Program-made: the position numbers and the translations under genes
Assembly (NCBI GenBank): GCA_024398055.1
Contig: CP073749.1
Location: 3,348,594 to 3,412,593, forward strand
Reading direction: 5' to 3'
Source: a bacterium SCSIO 12741
GTDB taxonomy: Bacteria; Bacteroidota; Bacteroidia; Flavobacteriales_G; Salibacteraceae
Length of the DNA stretch: 64,000 nucleotides
In this document: positions 26,075 to 35,178 of the stretch, piece by piece
How positions within the stretch are numbered: the first letter of the stretch is position 1
Layout of the letters: the number at the start of each line of letters is the position of its first letter
Notes under the pieces: generated by a model
The model's database searches: none
Told to the model about the DNA's origin: nothing
What the model saw: only the letters and a program-made list of their open reading frames with translations

Positions 26075-26137
26075 TACCAGATTCCCATTCAAAGTTACCG
26101 GATTCAAATTTCGGCCTACCGGATTCAAGATCAGGGT
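26075..26137 (+). repeat. Three-unit 21-bp periodic repeat upstream of the RHS operon
   Basis: TACCAGATTC (26075), TACCGGATTC (26096) and TACCGGATTC (26117) recur with exact 21-bp periods, two helical turns. All sit on the same face of the DNA about 55-118 bp before the ATG at 26193. Phased direct repeats are typical activator binding sites, for example LytTR or other response regulators. The regulator is not known. Confidence 0.6.
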
Positions 26138-26192
26138 TGGACCACCACTAGTAAATAGGGAAATTGGTTCTCACTAATCAAAATGTAAACCA

Positions 26193-26711
26193 ATGAAACC
26201 CAAAAACCTGACACTTTCGGTATTGGCCATTCTGGCCCTTTCTTTTGCGATTTTTTCATTTACCACTAAGCCTGGGCCTAAGATTGCTTATGTGCGAACT
26301 CAAGAATTGATGAATCAATATCATGGAATGATTGAGGCACGTGAAATTTATAAGAATCAAGATGAGGCCTGGAAGGTAGAGATGGAACAGGCATATCGAA
26401 CTTTCCGAACAAAAGCTCAACAGGTCGATGCAGCACCAGGAAGTCTGGAAGAAGCACAATTGAAGAATGAGTACGAGCAGCTTCGAACGAGGGAGCAGGA
26501 GTACAAGGAAAAATCTCAAAAACTGGATGATCAATTGACTCAGCGTGTTCTTGACCAGGTAAATGGATTCATTGAAGAATATGCTGAGGATCATAGTTAC
26601 CAAATGGTTTTGGGAACCACTCAGGCCGGAAATCTACTTTATGGAGAAGAACAACTTGATATAACCAAAGATTTAATCAATCAACTAAATCAACATTACG
26701 ACCAAAAATGA
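26193..26711 (+). CDS. Skp/OmpH-like periplasmic chaperone
   Basis: 172 residues with a signal segment LSVLAILALSFAIFSFTTK. The mature part opens with GPKIAYVRTQELMNQYHG, the strand typical of OmpH/Skp. A long charged helical hairpin follows (MEQAYRTFRTKAQQVDAAP, EAQLKNEYEQLRTREQEYKE), and the protein ends with a strand YQMVLGTTQAGNLLYGEEQ, as in Skp. Skp trimers hold unfolded outer-membrane or exported proteins. As first gene of the RHS transcription unit, overlapping the next start by 4 nt, it may chaperone the giant exported proteins. That link is inference from position. Confidence 0.82.
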   Translation: MKPKNLTLSVLAILALSFAIFSFTTKPGPKIAYVRTQELMNQYHGMIEAREIYKNQDEAWKVEMEQAYRTFRTKAQQVDAAPGSLEEAQLKNEYEQLRTREQEYKEKSQKLDDQLTQRVLDQVNGFIEEYAEDHSYQMVLGTTQAGNLLYGEEQLDITKDLINQLNQHYDQK

Positions 26712-27370
26712 GAACCTTTTTATTGCTGGCATTGCTATCCGGATGGATGGTGATGCTAACCTCGTGCCGTGGAGGTGCGAGTATCGAGTCACTCAAGGAG
26801 TATCAAAACTATGTGGCCCAAGAGAGTAATGGCTACACTAAAGAGTATACCGTAAAGGGTAAGAAGTTGAAAATGACTTACCTCACTCCCGAGTATATTG
26901 CCTTTAACGAACTCAAGAATTCTGAAAGCCGATCATCTGAAGATTTGGATAGTCTATTAGCTGTAAACCGTCAAACACGAGTTTTTCTTTTATCCATATC
27001 TGATGCGGAAAATTCGGGCAAGGATATTATGTATGACGGAATAAGCAGCTATAGCGAATACAAGGAACGAAACCTTTCCATGAATTTTGATTTTAAGGAG
27101 TTTATTTCCTTGCATACTTCAGATTCAGAAGAATCTAAATATCCGGTATTGGCTTCCTTCGTGAATACCTATGGACTGGGTAACGAAAAACAAATTTACC
27201 TGGTTTTTAGCCCTGATAATTTAGATGGCCCCTTGCTTCATGCCGATGAGTTAAGGGTTAGTTATCAGGATGACATTTTCCATACCGGGATTCATCATTT
27301 TACCTTCCATAAATCACAAATTGACCGACCCTTAGAAGCGGGGTTTCTCAAAAAACTATTCCAATCATGA
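26708..27370 (+). CDS. Lipoprotein of unknown function in the RHS operon
   Basis: 220 residues. The N-terminus MRTFLLLALLSGWMVMLTSC ends in a lipobox Cys. The mature part (RGGASIESLKEYQNYVAQES, LKMTYLTPEYIAFNELKNSE, then LLSISDAENSGKDIMYDGIS) is a soluble mixed alpha/beta domain with no motif I recognise. It overlaps the Skp-like gene upstream and the 2350-residue gene downstream, both by 4 nt (ATGA). Translation of the three is therefore coupled and the proteins probably work in one complex or pathway. Possibly an outer-membrane anchor or assembly factor. Confidence 0.75.
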   Translation: MRTFLLLALLSGWMVMLTSCRGGASIESLKEYQNYVAQESNGYTKEYTVKGKKLKMTYLTPEYIAFNELKNSESRSSEDLDSLLAVNRQTRVFLLSISDAENSGKDIMYDGISSYSEYKERNLSMNFDFKEFISLHTSDSEESKYPVLASFVNTYGLGNEKQIYLVFSPDNLDGPLLHADELRVSYQDDIFHTGIHHFTFHKSQIDRPLEAGFLKKLFQS

Positions 27371-30300
27371 TACGCAGAAAAAGTAAAATTCTCAAGGTGT
27401 TGGCCTGCTTAGTGGCCTTCAATTTTCTATTTGAAATGATTTGGCCAACCGCCGTTTGGGCGTTAACGTCCGGGCCAACATCTCCCGAGTTCAGCAGTTT
27501 TGAACCGGTAAGTACAACCAACATGGTTAACCCTCAAACAGGGCAGTTTACCTACAATTTACCGGTGGTAAATGTCCCTGGCGCAAATGGTGGGGGATAT
27601 GCCATGTCCTTATCTTATCACAGTGGAACCTCTTCAGAAGAAGAAGCTTCTTGGGTAGGATACGGGTGGACCTTAAATCCCGGATCCATTATGCGTGGAA
27701 AGAAAGGACATCCAGATGATTACAAGGGGGAGAATGTTACCTATTGGAATAAAAACCGGAAAAACTGGACCATGAGTGTTGGTGGAAGTACGACCGTAGA
27801 AGCTTTTAGTGCTGATATTCCAATTGGCATCAACGGTTCCATTCGTTATAACAACTATAAAGGGTTTGGTTATTCGGTTGGTGCAGGACTGAACATTTCT
27901 AAAGGGCTCATTTCTCTTGGAGTAACCAAAAGTGACGGAGACTTGAGCTTTGATGCCAGTGTAAATCCGGCTGCTCTGTTTGGACGAAAAAAGAAACAAG
28001 CTAAAGAAACTGAAGAGAAATCTCAAGTTGTTTCCTCCAAAGAGGATTTTAAGAATTTGACTGAAGCTGAACAAAAATCTTTTGTCGCGGATCAAAAGAA
28101 GAAAGCTCGTGAACGCACACAAACCGTTGGTCAAACGATTCGCACCAAGGGAAGTAACTATGGGTTACAGTCTTTTGCGATTACTGAAAGACCAAGTCAG
28201 GTATCGGGATACACAGGAACATCGGTAAATCTTACCTATTCTGTGGAGCCCATTCCAGGTGTTATTCCAGTAGGACCTGAATTTGGATTGAATGCCAATT
28301 ATTCAGAACAAACACCAGTCCCCAATACCGATCATGATGCGTATGGCTATTTCTACAATGCCGATGCCTTGGACGACGATGAGGCCATTATGGATTATAC
28401 CCTAGAAAAGGAATCAACTTATAATGTAAGAGATAGATATACCTCCATACCTCATTCGGGAGCTGATCAATACAGCTTGACAGGTGAAGGTTTAGCCGGT
28501 GGATTTAGATTGTGGCACGACAAAGCAGGACATTACCGTCCTAATCATGTAAAAAGTAGAACAATTATAACCCAAACAGGTGCTGAAATTCAAGCTATTA
28601 CCAATATTGGATTGGGCGGAGACGTTGGTCTTGGTCAGCAAGTTCTTGAAGTTGAGGGAAAATGGAAAGCAAATGGAAATGTTGGGGAGTATCAATTTAA
28701 TACGGACTCTGAAGAATCCAGATTATTTCGATTTCACAATGACTTAGGAGGTAGCGTTGAGATGGGGGAAACCGGAATTGTTCAGGCTGATTTGAAGCGT
28801 GAAAATGCAGTTCCAGGTATCCGAAAATTTAGCCCACAAATACCTTCAAGTGCTAAGAAAAATATAACCTCAAAAGTAGCCGGTGAAAATCGGGTAGGTA
28901 GATCTTCCTATATCGGATATCATACTTATAATCAAATGGATGATGATATATCCGGGCAAGACGCCGGGTACAAATCGTACAACAAGAATTCAGAAGTTAA
29001 ATCTTTTATAGATGGTAGCAATTTGCAAGATGCGGTTGGTGAGTTTGCCATTTGGAACGAAGATGGTAATCGGTATTTGTATGGACTACCAGTTTACTCG
29101 CGAAATGAGAAAAATCTGAACTATGGATTGGGCGGAGTAAGCGCTGCATCCATTGATTCTAATCATACTGTACATGCCACTTTTGATAAGCCTAAGGATG
29201 CTGAGGTAGTGATAGGAGAAGAACGTGATGCTCCTTATTCCACGATGTATTTATTGACCGAGATTACCACTCCCGATTATGTGGATATAACTCAAGACGG
29301 TCCAAGTAGGGATGATCTTGGAGGATATACTCGATTTGGGTATAGACAAGTTTACGGTGGAACCGATAAGCGAAATACGAGTGATGAAAATTTTTACAAA
29401 TGGAGAATTCCGTACTCAGGATTGATGTATCAGCGGGGTACTATTTCCGATCAGGCCGACGACATGGGGGCCATCATGATGGGTGAGAAAGAAATTTACT
29501 ATTTGAAAACCATCGAAACTAAAACGCATGTGGCCGTATTCATCACGAATAAGTCCAATTTTCAGGTCGGGAATAAAACCTTTAGCGGATCTCAAAAGCT
29601 TCGTAAAGATGGATATGATGCAGAGCATGACGAAGCCGTAGCCTCAGGTCAGTCCAGTGCCCAGGGAGTGAATGAACTGGAGTATTTGGAGAAAATTGAA
29701 TTGTATAAGGTGGACGAAAATGGAAATCCCACTGAACTCATACGAACTGCTCATTTTGATTACGACTATTCTGTGGTTAAAGGACTTCCGAATAGCCCTA
29801 CAGGTTCAGGAAAACTTACCTTAAAAAAAGTGTGGTTTACTGCCAATGGAATTTATCCAGCGAAAATCAGCCCCTACCAATTTGGGTATAAATACAGAGG
29901 CAAAGGATTTTATGCTCAAGAGGTAAAAGATCGCTATTTGGATATCTGCAGTTATTCAAAAAACTGGAATGCCGATGAACAAAATCCAAGGTATTCGAGG
30001 TTCCAATTAGACGCTTGGGGAAATTACCAAGACAAAGGAGGGCAGCGTTACCTGGAAATGAAAACCTGGTTGGATCAGAATCCGAATGAAAATAGATTTG
30101 ATCCAGCGGCCTGGCAACTTAAAAGGATAACCCTACCTACTGGTGGCGAAATACACATTCATTACGAACAGAATGATTATCAATATGTCCAAAACCGAAA
30201 TGCTATGGCGATGGTAGCATTAACGAATGATTCGAAAGATGATTTTGGACTTATTCAGGAAAATAAATTCTACTTGAATACCCAGGAGCTTGGCATAACT

Positions 30301-33300
30301 AATATGCTCCAAGAGAATGAGCTCATGGGTCTGATCAAGAAATTGCTAATTGATAAGGAAGAGAAGATCTATTTTAAGTTTCTCTATGCCATGATTGGCC
30401 TTTCTGCGGATCTGGATAAATGCAGCTCAGAGTACATTAACGGATATGCCACAGTGAAAGGTGTTGGCCGAGACGGCAATGGTGTATGGATCAAATTGGG
30501 AGACGATACTGATTTTTCAGTGCCGAGAAGTGTTTGCCTTGATTTCGTAGAAAACGAGCGAGCGGGCAAAATGGACATGACCAACAATTGCGATGCTTCT
30601 GTATCTGGACTTGAAGGTGCTTATAAAACCTCTGGAAAAGAACTCGCCATGGCTCTTTTGGGGAAAATTGGAAATACATTTAAGGACGATGCAGTGAATT
30701 GCCTTGCTGTGAATTGGGAGAAATCTTATTTGAGAATTCCGCTTCCATTTGCCAAAAAAGGTGGTGGTGTCCGTGTAAAAAGACTTCTAATGTATGATGA
30801 AGGTCTTGAAGCTGGAGATGCCGTTATGTATGGGAATGAATACTTCTACAAGACCTATGATGCGGATCTGAACAAAACGATCTCCAGTGGAGTAGCCTCA
30901 AATGAACCAGGAGGATTAAGAGAAGAAAATCCGCTGATTGGTTTCTTGCCAAAAAGAGAAGAAAAGAAGCTTTACCATCGAATTATTTCCGGAAAGGACA
31001 AGGAAGAATTTGAAGGACCTTTGGGAGAGTACTTCCTTCCTTCTGCTTCGATTACTTATAGTGAAGTTCATACCGTTGGAATTCACCGCGGTGCAACAAA
31101 CTCTGGATTTACGGTCGCCAAATATTACACGACCAAAGATCATCCCTATGATGGAATGCTTAAGGAGTTGGGCATCAAAGGGGCAGATGTGACGACCAAA
31201 AAGCAGAAGAAAGATTGGATGCTAATTCCGGCCATATATGCCAATTATTCGGTCAATAATCTTTGGGTGACTCAGGGGTACCAATTCATTAAAACCAATT
31301 TTGTGGGAAGACCCAAATCTGTTGCGTCATACAGTGGATTTTATGACTCACGGAAAACCTGGAAATTGATTTCTTCTACCGAACACCAATATTACCAGCC
31401 CGGTGAAAAAATTCCGATGATGTATGATCTCGATGATATTCGGTTGGAGGAACCAGGGAAAGACATGGAGCTATTGTTTGAGCAGCGCAAGGTGTCTGAT
31501 GTTATGAAGGATGCTAATTTGGAAGGGGATGTGAGCGTTGGATTAGCGCTATTTATTCCATTGCCTTTCGGATCTGTATTTCCTTCCATTACTTATGCCG
31601 AAAAGGAGCTACATACCCATGTTACTGTGAAAACGGTCAGTTACCCAGTTATTGAGAAAAGTGTGAGAACGTTTTCGGATGGAATTTATCATCATTCAGA
31701 AAATCTGGCCCACGACCCTTTAACAGGTGGAGTATTGGTTCGCCGAGATAGAGATGGATTCCACGGACTTGACTTGGAGCAATCTGCCAGCCATGACGGG
31801 TCTTATACCACGTATAATTTCCCAGCCTCTCGTTACTACGAGCGATATGGCCAAAAAGCCATGAAAAATGGCAAAACGGTAACCGCAACGGCCAATACTT
31901 CCATGAAACTGAATTATGCATCCCCACACAGTTATCACTTGGAATTTACTCCAAGCAATGGTGAAAGCTCATGTGACTTAATGGGCCAGTTAGGTGCTGG
32001 CGATTTGGTTGAGGTAACAGAAAATATTGGAGTTACAAAGCTGCAATATGGGTTATTTCATGTAGGCAAGGCTACCGGGAATGATCTTAGATTACACCCA
32101 CACCCTGAATACTATAATTTGCAGAATGCATCCTCTGGAAATGTAACGGTAAAAATTGTGGAAAGTGGACGAAATAATCGACTTAACACAAGTGTCGGAA
32201 GTATTACAACCTATGGTGATCAAGAAGCTCCTCAAGCTTACTCTATCAACGCTACGGCTCTAAGTGCTCGAGAGAAGTTGGTAGATTCTTTGAATCTGAT
32301 TCTTGCCAACGGAGGTAACGGTACCATCTTGGGGGCAAATCACAGTAGCCTTCAAGCGAATGCAAGTGGCTGCGTGAACATGCCCTATAACATGTACTTG
32401 AATTTTGATGGGGACAATAATACAGGAACTATCGAATATTACCCGAAAGATTCTGCTCGTATTTCCTATACCTATACCGAGTATGTACAGAATTCAACTT
32501 TAGACGAGACTTTGCCGTGCCCAGGCCTTACTCCATTCAATGACCATTGTATCAACCATTGGAAGGCTGCCTTTGGTACACCTGGTTGGGCTCCATGGGA
32601 TCCCATTCCCGAGTCTAATGAAGGCCAGTTTTTGTTCCATTGTGAAGATAGTACTCAGTTCTGGGGAGAAGGAATATATCAAAATGATGTTAACCTTACT
32701 CCAGGGCAGAGTTATGTACTCGATTTCTACTTCAAAATGTTTCCTGGGGATACCCTCTGTGAGTATGGATTTTATATGTGCGACAAGGATAGTAGTAACG
32801 TACCGGTAATGGGTCCAATTCACTATCCGCCACATGATTTGCAGCAACTTCCCTTAGGCCTTAAAGGTAGACGACTCTACATTAGAAGAAATGCCACAGA
32901 GCCCGTATGGACCAATGTTCGAATCAACTTTGTTCATGATCTGCCAAACCGCAATCAATTGGTATTCTTCGGAGCCCAGGTAATGGGATGTGATTCCGTT
33001 TGTCGTTTTAAAGGAATCATTGAATCCATGGAAGACCTTGGAATCATGAAAGGTAAAACCTGTCCACCTGATGCTCAAATCTCAATAGCCAATGTTCGCA
33101 TCTATGAGAAGGATTCGTCCAACAACGTGTTGTGTACCGACAACTTTGACCTTTCCGGCGGAATGGGAGAATTTAAACTCAATCGGAAGACTGGTCAGAT
33201 TGAATATTATACAGAAGATAATACGTGTTACCCGTACACTTTTGGCACTTGTTTGGATCTTTGTCCTGATGCCGGAGATCGTTTAAAAATGGGTAATGTG

Positions 33301-34419
33301 TTGGCTGCAAATGCCAGTTATCCAGATGATTACTGGGTATATCCGAGAAGTGTCTTGCAGCAGTCTGACATTGCAGAGCCTACAACGGCCACGGCACGCA
33401 ATCCGTATGCCTTTGCTCAAGAAGGAAAATGGAGAACCAAGTCCTCCTATGTTTACCGTACCTCCATTGTTGGGGGAGCAGATGATTCTCCTTCAGCTGG
33501 AGAGAGGAACTACAAGAATGCCGGTGTATTTGATGAATTTACGTTGTTTGATTGGGAAGAATTATCAGCAAATGATCCAAAGTCTTGGTTGCTGGCATCA
33601 ACCGTAACCCGATGCTTACCCAATGGAGAACCTTCCGAAGAGGTAGACGCTCTTGGCATTCCATCCTCGGCTAGATTTGGTTATTACCAAAGTTACCCGT
33701 ATATGGTTACGCAGAATGCTAAATATGACTTTACATTTTTTGAAAGCTTCGAAATGCAATATGAGGACCTGGATAACCCTGGGACTTATGTAACAGAAAA
33801 TGAGTTAACTGCAACCGGAATAGTTGACACCGAGAAGCACTCAGGCGAGCATTCTTTTGAAATGTCTGCGGGCGGTGATCCTCTAAATTTACCAGGATTG
33901 ACTCTTCATGTGGAAGATACCAATACACAATTTGCCGTTCGTATGTGGGTTTATGAAGACCCGGCCACATCAGGTTGTGCCAGTTTAACACTGCAGAGAT
34001 CGGAGGGCGGTTCCTGGGCTGAGATCGATTCCTTTAAGACTTTGGCTTGGAGCGGCAAGTGGAAGTTGGTAGAAGCTGTGGATGACCTAAGTACTCCTTT
34101 CAACTTTAGTGTACAGGTAGGGTTTTCCTTTGAGTATTATCGCATTGCCTATGATCCACCCATGATTGCATGTGGTTCACCAACCTACGCATATTTGGAT
34201 GACATTCGATTTATGCCGCTTGAGGCACAGGCCAAATGCTGGGTTTATGACCCAGTAACTGGAAGGGCCATTGCTAGCTTTGATGACCAGCTTTTTGGAA
34301 CTTACTATCAGTATGACGGGGAAGGAAAACTACTCAGGAAAAAACTGGAAACCGAGCGAGGAATAAGAACCGTTAGTGAGTCTTATTATCACACACCAAA
34401 AACGGTTAATAGACCTTAA
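27367..34419 (+). CDS. Giant exported protein with SpvB/TcB-like N-terminus
   Basis: 2350 residues. After an export segment (ILKVLACLVAFNFLFEMIWP) come TGQFTYNLPVVNVPGANGGG, YAMSLSYHSGTSSEEEAS and GYGWTLNPGSIMRGKKG. These match the Y-x-lPi-vPpG / LSYnSG / GwGWsL pattern that opens SpvB and the TcB half of Tc-toxin cocoons. The middle has RHS-type strand repeats and several Cys. A late lectin- or CBM-like segment (HSGEHSFEMSAGGD, FAVRMWVYEDPATSGC, AYLDDIRFMPL) precedes a YD-like end (DPVTGRAIASFDD, YYQYDGEGKLLRKKLE). No T9SS domain is present. Together with the two RHS proteins downstream it suggests a split B/C cocoon. Homology beyond the N-terminus is not established. Confidence 0.75.
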   Translation: MIRRKSKILKVLACLVAFNFLFEMIWPTAVWALTSGPTSPEFSSFEPVSTTNMVNPQTGQFTYNLPVVNVPGANGGGYAMSLSYHSGTSSEEEASWVGYGWTLNPGSIMRGKKGHPDDYKGENVTYWNKNRKNWTMSVGGSTTVEAFSADIPIGINGSIRYNNYKGFGYSVGAGLNISKGLISLGVTKSDGDLSFDASVNPAALFGRKKKQAKETEEKSQVVSSKEDFKNLTEAEQKSFVADQKKKARERTQTVGQTIRTKGSNYGLQSFAITERPSQVSGYTGTSVNLTYSVEPIPGVIPVGPEFGLNANYSEQTPVPNTDHDAYGYFYNADALDDDEAIMDYTLEKESTYNVRDRYTSIPHSGADQYSLTGEGLAGGFRLWHDKAGHYRPNHVKSRTIITQTGAEIQAITNIGLGGDVGLGQQVLEVEGKWKANGNVGEYQFNTDSEESRLFRFHNDLGGSVEMGETGIVQADLKRENAVPGIRKFSPQIPSSAKKNITSKVAGENRVGRSSYIGYHTYNQMDDDISGQDAGYKSYNKNSEVKSFIDGSNLQDAVGEFAIWNEDGNRYLYGLPVYSRNEKNLNYGLGGVSAASIDSNHTVHATFDKPKDAEVVIGEERDAPYSTMYLLTEITTPDYVDITQDGPSRDDLGGYTRFGYRQVYGGTDKRNTSDENFYKWRIPYSGLMYQRGTISDQADDMGAIMMGEKEIYYLKTIETKTHVAVFITNKSNFQVGNKTFSGSQKLRKDGYDAEHDEAVASGQSSAQGVNELEYLEKIELYKVDENGNPTELIRTAHFDYDYSVVKGLPNSPTGSGKLTLKKVWFTANGIYPAKISPYQFGYKYRGKGFYAQEVKDRYLDICSYSKNWNADEQNPRYSRFQLDAWGNYQDKGGQRYLEMKTWLDQNPNENRFDPAAWQLKRITLPTGGEIHIHYEQNDYQYVQNRNAMAMVALTNDSKDDFGLIQENKFYLNTQELGITNMLQENELMGLIKKLLIDKEEKIYFKFLYAMIGLSADLDKCSSEYINGYATVKGVGRDGNGVWIKLGDDTDFSVPRSVCLDFVENERAGKMDMTNNCDASVSGLEGAYKTSGKELAMALLGKIGNTFKDDAVNCLAVNWEKSYLRIPLPFAKKGGGVRVKRLLMYDEGLEAGDAVMYGNEYFYKTYDADLNKTISSGVASNEPGGLREENPLIGFLPKREEKKLYHRIISGKDKEEFEGPLGEYFLPSASITYSEVHTVGIHRGATNSGFTVAKYYTTKDHPYDGMLKELGIKGADVTTKKQKKDWMLIPAIYANYSVNNLWVTQGYQFIKTNFVGRPKSVASYSGFYDSRKTWKLISSTEHQYYQPGEKIPMMYDLDDIRLEEPGKDMELLFEQRKVSDVMKDANLEGDVSVGLALFIPLPFGSVFPSITYAEKELHTHVTVKTVSYPVIEKSVRTFSDGIYHHSENLAHDPLTGGVLVRRDRDGFHGLDLEQSASHDGSYTTYNFPASRYYERYGQKAMKNGKTVTATANTSMKLNYASPHSYHLEFTPSNGESSCDLMGQLGAGDLVEVTENIGVTKLQYGLFHVGKATGNDLRLHPHPEYYNLQNASSGNVTVKIVESGRNNRLNTSVGSITTYGDQEAPQAYSINATALSAREKLVDSLNLILANGGNGTILGANHSSLQANASGCVNMPYNMYLNFDGDNNTGTIEYYPKDSARISYTYTEYVQNSTLDETLPCPGLTPFNDHCINHWKAAFGTPGWAPWDPIPESNEGQFLFHCEDSTQFWGEGIYQNDVNLTPGQSYVLDFYFKMFPGDTLCEYGFYMCDKDSSNVPVMGPIHYPPHDLQQLPLGLKGRRLYIRRNATEPVWTNVRINFVHDLPNRNQLVFFGAQVMGCDSVCRFKGIIESMEDLGIMKGKTCPPDAQISIANVRIYEKDSSNNVLCTDNFDLSGGMGEFKLNRKTGQIEYYTEDNTCYPYTFGTCLDLCPDAGDRLKMGNVLAANASYPDDYWVYPRSVLQQSDIAEPTTATARNPYAFAQEGKWRTKSSYVYRTSIVGGADDSPSAGERNYKNAGVFDEFTLFDWEELSANDPKSWLLASTVTRCLPNGEPSEEVDALGIPSSARFGYYQSYPYMVTQNAKYDFTFFESFEMQYEDLDNPGTYVTENELTATGIVDTEKHSGEHSFEMSAGGDPLNLPGLTLHVEDTNTQFAVRMWVYEDPATSGCASLTLQRSEGGSWAEIDSFKTLAWSGKWKLVEAVDDLSTPFNFSVQVGFSFEYYRIAYDPPMIACGSPTYAYLDDIRFMPLEAQAKCWVYDPVTGRAIASFDDQLFGTYYQYDGEGKLLRKKLETERGIRTVSESYYHTPKTVNRP

Positions 34420-34441
34420 TCTAACCTTAAAATATACACTT

Positions 34442-35170
34442 ATGTTACGTCTAATAGTAGTATTGACCAGCCTTAGTTGTGCCCTGAATTTGAGTGCACA
34501 GAATGTTTCCCTGGAAGTGATTAATCAGGTAAAACAATTGTTTACACAGATTAATCCCGATCAGAATAAGAACAATACCGACCATGTTTACTACCTGAAC
34601 TATTCCGTGCAAACTGTTGCACGGGATAGTTTGGTGACAGCTCCGGCAGATATGAATCTAAAGGTGTGGATGAATAAAAGTGGCCTTTACCTTAAATGCG
34701 AAACCTTCGAATTGGTTCAGGATAAGGAAGATAGCTACATGATCATGCCTCAACGTAGAACCATTTTTTGTTCGGATGGGTCTTTAAAAAAGAACAATGT
34801 TTCGGTTATCAATACCGGTGCGTTACGTGATTCATTACTCGATCATGCTGAATTGACCCGGATCGAAGAGCTGGAGAACGGATACCGAAAAGCCATATTT
34901 GAAATTGCGGATAAGCGATTTAAAATTGATCACATTAGTGGACTAGAAGTGGTTTACCATCCAGGTAAAAATTGGCTGGAGTCCGTTTTGCTAACCTATG
35001 ATACTGTTCACCCTCTACTTTCTGCATCGTTAACCTTTCATGAGATTGAAAAAGACTATCAAAAAGACAGTCCTATTCCAACGTCAGCGTCTGAATTTAT
35101 TTGGGCGAGTAAGAATCAAGTAAATCCTCGTTTCGAGGGATACAGACTCATCAATAACAAACTGAAATAA
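34442..35170 (+). CDS. Exported protein of unknown function between the TcB-like and RHS genes
   Basis: 242 residues from the ATG at 34442; the longer frame overlaps the preceding gene and lacks a signal. Signal peptide: LRLIVVLTSLSCALNLSAQ. The mature protein has long alternating strands (HVYYLNYSVQTVARDSL, MNLKVWMNKSGLYLKCETFE, SYMIMPQRRTIFCSDGS, FEIADKRFKIDHISGLEVVY). These look like the half-barrel of LolA-type lipoprotein or hydrophobic-ligand carriers, but I see no diagnostic motif. It ends 8 nt before the first RHS gene. Candidate roles are an accessory for export or assembly of the RHS proteins. Confidence 0.7.
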   Translation: MLRLIVVLTSLSCALNLSAQNVSLEVINQVKQLFTQINPDQNKNNTDHVYYLNYSVQTVARDSLVTAPADMNLKVWMNKSGLYLKCETFELVQDKEDSYMIMPQRRTIFCSDGSLKKNNVSVINTGALRDSLLDHAELTRIEELENGYRKAIFEIADKRFKIDHISGLEVVYHPGKNWLESVLLTYDTVHPLLSASLTFHEIEKDYQKDSPIPTSASEFIWASKNQVNPRFEGYRLINNKLK

Positions 35171-35178
35171 GGACAACC

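Noticed and set aside
27673-28134. 153-codon minus-strand frame inside the TcB-like gene
   Set aside because: Antisense to clear coding sequence, low complexity (runs of Phe/Leu/Ser), no start context.
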